Shown: piece by piece, positions 62,073 to 64,000 of the stretch
Numbering within the stretch: position 1 is the first letter of the stretch
Layout: every line of letters begins with the position of its first letter
From: CBDCUE01 sp965222515
GTDB taxonomy: Bacteria; Pseudomonadota; Alphaproteobacteria; Rickettsiales; JABIRX01
Length of the DNA: 64,000 bases
NCBI GenBank assembly: GCA_965222515.1
Contig: CBDCUE010000021.1
Location: 1-64,000, forward strand
Direction: 5' to 3'
Notes under the pieces: model-generated
Databases searched by the model: none
What the model was told of the DNA's origin: nothing
Seen by the model: the letters and a program-made list of their open reading frames with translations, nothing else
Made by a program: the position numbers and the translations under genes

Positions 62073-63413
62073 TTATTGTTTATTGTTAATTTTATTAAAT
62101 TGCTCTAATGTCAATTCTTTATCTTTTAAGATAATTTTAGTTTTCATAAAGTCTATAACTTTTTTTTCTAAAATTGGACTTTTAAGATATTCAATAGCAT
62201 TAGGATTACTTTTATAATAAGATAATAATTGCTCATGCATATTTTCAGGATATTGAGCTAATTGTTCTTGCAAAGATTTTATCGCCTCATCCTCTGATAC
62301 TAAAATATCATTCATTTGAGCAATTTCTGCTATTAAAATACCAATTTTTACTCTTCTTTTAGCAAGAGCTAAATTATCTTTTTTTGTTTTTTTAAAGTTT
62401 TTATCATTTTTTTCTGCATTTTCTTCATCTTTATATTTATGATCTGTATAATATTGATCCATAATCATTTTATATTCTTGATCTACGGTAGATTCAGGTA
62501 AATCTAATTTTACTTTATCATCCAAATAATCAAATAAATCTTTTTTTAATTGATTATTTACTTGATCTTGATGACTTTTCTTAACAAGATCAGATATTCC
62601 TTTTTTATATTCTTCTAAATTTTTTGCACCTTTCTTTTTTGCAAATTCATCATCAATAATTGCAGGAATGATTTCTGATATTTTATTGATTTTTACTTCA
62701 AATTTTGCTTTTTTGCCCTTAAATTCTTCATTATGATATTCAGCTGGAAATTTCACTTTAATAGTTTTTTCATCTCCTTTTTTTAAACCAACTAACTGAT
62801 CTTCAAAATTATCTATAAAAGATTTTGATCCTATTTCTAAGTCATGATTATCTGCTGTTCCTCCTTCAAATTGCTTATCCTCTATAAATCCTTTATAGCT
62901 AATATTCACCATATTTCCTTGAACAATTTTTGTTTTTTCGTTAAGGATTTCTTTTAATTCTTTATCTTGTTTAGCCTCTATTTCCAAAACTTTATCAAAA
63001 TCTCCTTGCTCTGATTTAATTTTATAATTGGTTAATTTAATTTTAGAAAAATCAATTAATTCTTTTGGAACTTCTGGCAATAATTCACAAGAAAACTCAA
63101 AGGAAACACCTTCGGCCTCTTTATCTTCTTTCTTTTCTAATTTTGGCTTATCTGCTAATTTTAATTTACGATCTTTAATAAGATTTTGACAAGCCTCATT
63201 GATTAATTCATTAACATTCTCCTCTCTTACTTGCTTACCAAATCTTTGATTAATATAAGATACAGGAATTTTACCAGCCCTAAAGCCTGGCAGTTTCATT
63301 TTTTTTTGTAGTTCTTCAACCTTTCCTTGAGCTTTTTCTGCTAGCTTTTTTTCTGACAGAGTAATTTCATAAACTCTTTTTAATCCTTTATTGCTTGTTT
63401 CATTTATTTGCAT
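62073..63413 (-). CDS. tig: Trigger factor
   Basis: Ribosome-bound chaperone and peptidyl-prolyl isomerase acting on nascent chains. The 446-residue product has the N-terminal ribosome-binding domain with the signature GFRAGKIPVSYINQRFGKQV, an FKBP-like PPIase domain (about 160-245; NMVNISYKGFIEDKQFEGGT, then GSKSFIDNFEDQLVGLKKGD) and the helical C-terminal chaperone arms. It is the first gene of the tig-clpP-clpX-lon unit; the tRNA-Leu gene stands 32 bp upstream on the same strand. Confidence 0.96.
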   Translation of the reverse strand: MQINETSNKGLKRVYEITLSEKKLAEKAQGKVEELQKKMKLPGFRAGKIPVSYINQRFGKQVREENVNELINEACQNLIKDRKLKLADKPKLEKKEDKEAEGVSFEFSCELLPEVPKELIDFSKIKLTNYKIKSEQGDFDKVLEIEAKQDKELKEILNEKTKIVQGNMVNISYKGFIEDKQFEGGTADNHDLEIGSKSFIDNFEDQLVGLKKGDEKTIKVKFPAEYHNEEFKGKKAKFEVKINKISEIIPAIIDDEFAKKKGAKNLEEYKKGISDLVKKSHQDQVNNQLKKDLFDYLDDKVKLDLPESTVDQEYKMIMDQYYTDHKYKDEENAEKNDKNFKKTKKDNLALAKRRVKIGILIAEIAQMNDILVSEDEAIKSLQEQLAQYPENMHEQLLSYYKSNPNAIEYLKSPILEKKVIDFMKTKIILKDKELTLEQFNKINNKQ

Positions 63414-63445
63414 AATTCTAAAATATCAATTTATAACATTTATAA

Positions 63446-63530
63446 TGGTGCGGATGAAGGGACTTGAACCCCCACGCCTTTTAGCACTAGATCCTAAATC
63501 TAGCATGTCTACCAATTCCATCACATCCGC
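63446..63530 (-). tRNA. tRNA-Leu (TAG anticodon)
   Basis: The minus strand reads GCGGATGTGATGGAATTGG, the anticodon arm CTAGA-TTTAGGA-TCTAG with anticodon TAG, a long variable arm (TGCTAAAAGGCGT region) as in class II tRNAs, the T arm GGGGG-TTCAAGT-CCC and CATCCGC-A with encoded CCA (63446-63448). The 7-bp acceptor stem pairs completely. Confidence 0.96.
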
Positions 63531-63535
63531 TAATG

Positions 63536-63595
63536 TAAAAACATTTTAATGAGTTTCAAGTAAAAAGCAAGAACTCACTTTTAAAAAATGTTTTT
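63536..63595. repeat. Imperfect inverted repeat upstream of tRNA-Leu
   Basis: AAAAACATTTT and AAAAAATGTTTTT form outer arms around GAGTT/AACTC inner arms. It lies just upstream (minus strand) of the tRNA-Leu gene and could be a terminator or a regulatory hairpin. The remaining gap to 63744 shows only AT-rich sequence. Confidence 0.4.
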
Positions 63596-63744
63596 CATTT
63601 AGCATACTAAAGTGAATTTGGTTTGTAGAATTTATTTTGCAAAGCAAACTAACCTTTATACTATTTCTGTCAATAAATGAGCAACGAAATACATTGATGT
63701 TATCAAAGTAATATTATATCATAAATTAAAGTATTTTCTTACTT

Positions 63745-63903
63745 ATACTATTTTAGCTTTATAATTGACCTATACCAAAAAGATGTTTAGTAGAAATTGT
63801 TTTTTTTAATTATTTGTTAGCCATAGCTAACAGATTATTAAAAAAAACAATTTATGCTGAGCAGATTGAAGGCTATAGGTCAATTATAAAACTAAAATAG
63901 TAT
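63745..63903. repeat. Palindromic MITE-like element, copy 2
   Basis: Nearly identical to 57281-57438, with the same outer arms (ATACTATTTTAGCTTTATAA and ATAAAACTAAAATAGTAT), the same inner poly-T/poly-A arms and the same GTTAGCCATAGCTAAC tip. One extra A follows CCTATACC. The flanks differ from those of copy 1, so this is a separate insertion. Confidence 0.82.
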
Positions 63904-63924
63904 TTAATTAAATTATAAAAAATT

Positions 63925-64000
63925 ATGCATAAAGATTTTGATAATTGGAATACTCTAAAACAACAAATCAATAACAAAAATAAAAAAAGCTCATTATTAT
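63925..64000 (+). CDS. Start of a gene, possibly PemK/MazF-type toxin (runs off right edge)
   Basis: The frame opens at ATG 63925 with MHKDFDNWNTLKQQINNKNK and continues open to the window edge. A start of the form M-x-KDFDxWNxLKxxI is known from PemK/MazF-family toxins of several proteobacteria, where the REIWWCSLG core follows; that core lies outside the window. It begins 21 bp after the palindromic element, which may supply or block its promoter. Confidence 0.4.
   Translation, partial: MHKDFDNWNTLKQQINNKNKKSSLL

Overview
The window is AT-rich DNA from an alphaproteobacterium, most like a host-associated member of the Rickettsiales. The placement rests on gene content: a mitochondrion-like respiratory set (CoxA/CoxB, SURF1, the complex I accessory subunit NDUFA12, NuoI-N), DUF2155, an alphaproteobacterial-style MlaD, very short operons, weak Shine-Dalgarno signals, many decayed genes and insertion sequences. 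No rRNA gene is present, so family or genus cannot be fixed. The standard code is used (TGA is a stop).

Layout. 1-1045: right part of an IS5-family element. 1046-1337: GC-rich hairpin repeat. 1338-4106: coxA, coxB, yidD. 4138-4381: dead pentapeptide-repeat gene. 4429-16850: housekeeping genes (pepA, uvrC, dcd, tRNA-Lys, guaB, folC, a newly called 26-residue lipoprotein, yejE, uvrB, then NDUFA12-mlaD-TPR/DUF2155). 16888-18375: second IS5 copy with a frameshifted transposase. 18676-26634: envelope-rich stretch (BI-1, Bor-like lipoprotein, porin-like barrel, xseB, ggt, ybeY, a subtilisin lipoprotein with predicted C-terminal barrel, a second barrel protein). 26650-29102: dehydratase remnant, MsbA-like exporter, CHMI-like isomerase. 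29103-32424: accessory island with ImmA/IrrE peptidase plus a small membrane protein, an IS982 element next to an IS1634-type fragment, and a RhuM remnant. 32425-38770: nuoI-J-K-L-M-N. 39129-44027: a single-chain Type ISP-like restriction-modification enzyme with an exact 78-bp internal duplication. 44171-50892: U32 protein, SURF1, an acyltransferase/hydrolase fusion, a second hydrolase, a glycosyltransferase. 51041-57066: holC, IS110 remnant, metF, RodZ-like protein, nadA, trpS, dut, a DAACS symporter. 57067-57748: repeat cluster. 57749-63413: lon, clpX, clpP, tig. tRNA-Leu follows, then a second copy of a palindromic element and the 5' end of a probable PemK/MazF-type gene.

The core genes cover aerobic respiration, proteostasis (Tig-ClpP-ClpX-Lon), nucleotide excision repair (UvrB, UvrC), folate/one-carbon chemistry (FolC, MetF), nucleotide balance (Dcd, Dut, GuaB) and peptide scavenging (PepA, Ggt, YejE, the symporter).

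The non-coding DNA carries several repeat families: a ~158-bp almost fully palindromic MITE-like element (two full copies plus short end fragments at gene 3' ends), a GC-rich hairpin whose two copies appear to keep pairing by compensatory changes, and a dispersed repeat built around CAGTTGCTCCGAGC. Less expected coding features are the Type ISP-like enzyme with its duplication, the 26-residue lipoprotein, the acyltransferase-hydrolase fusion and the ImmA/small-membrane-protein pair. Nothing here is a clearly complete unknown defence or secretion system; no CRISPR array was seen.
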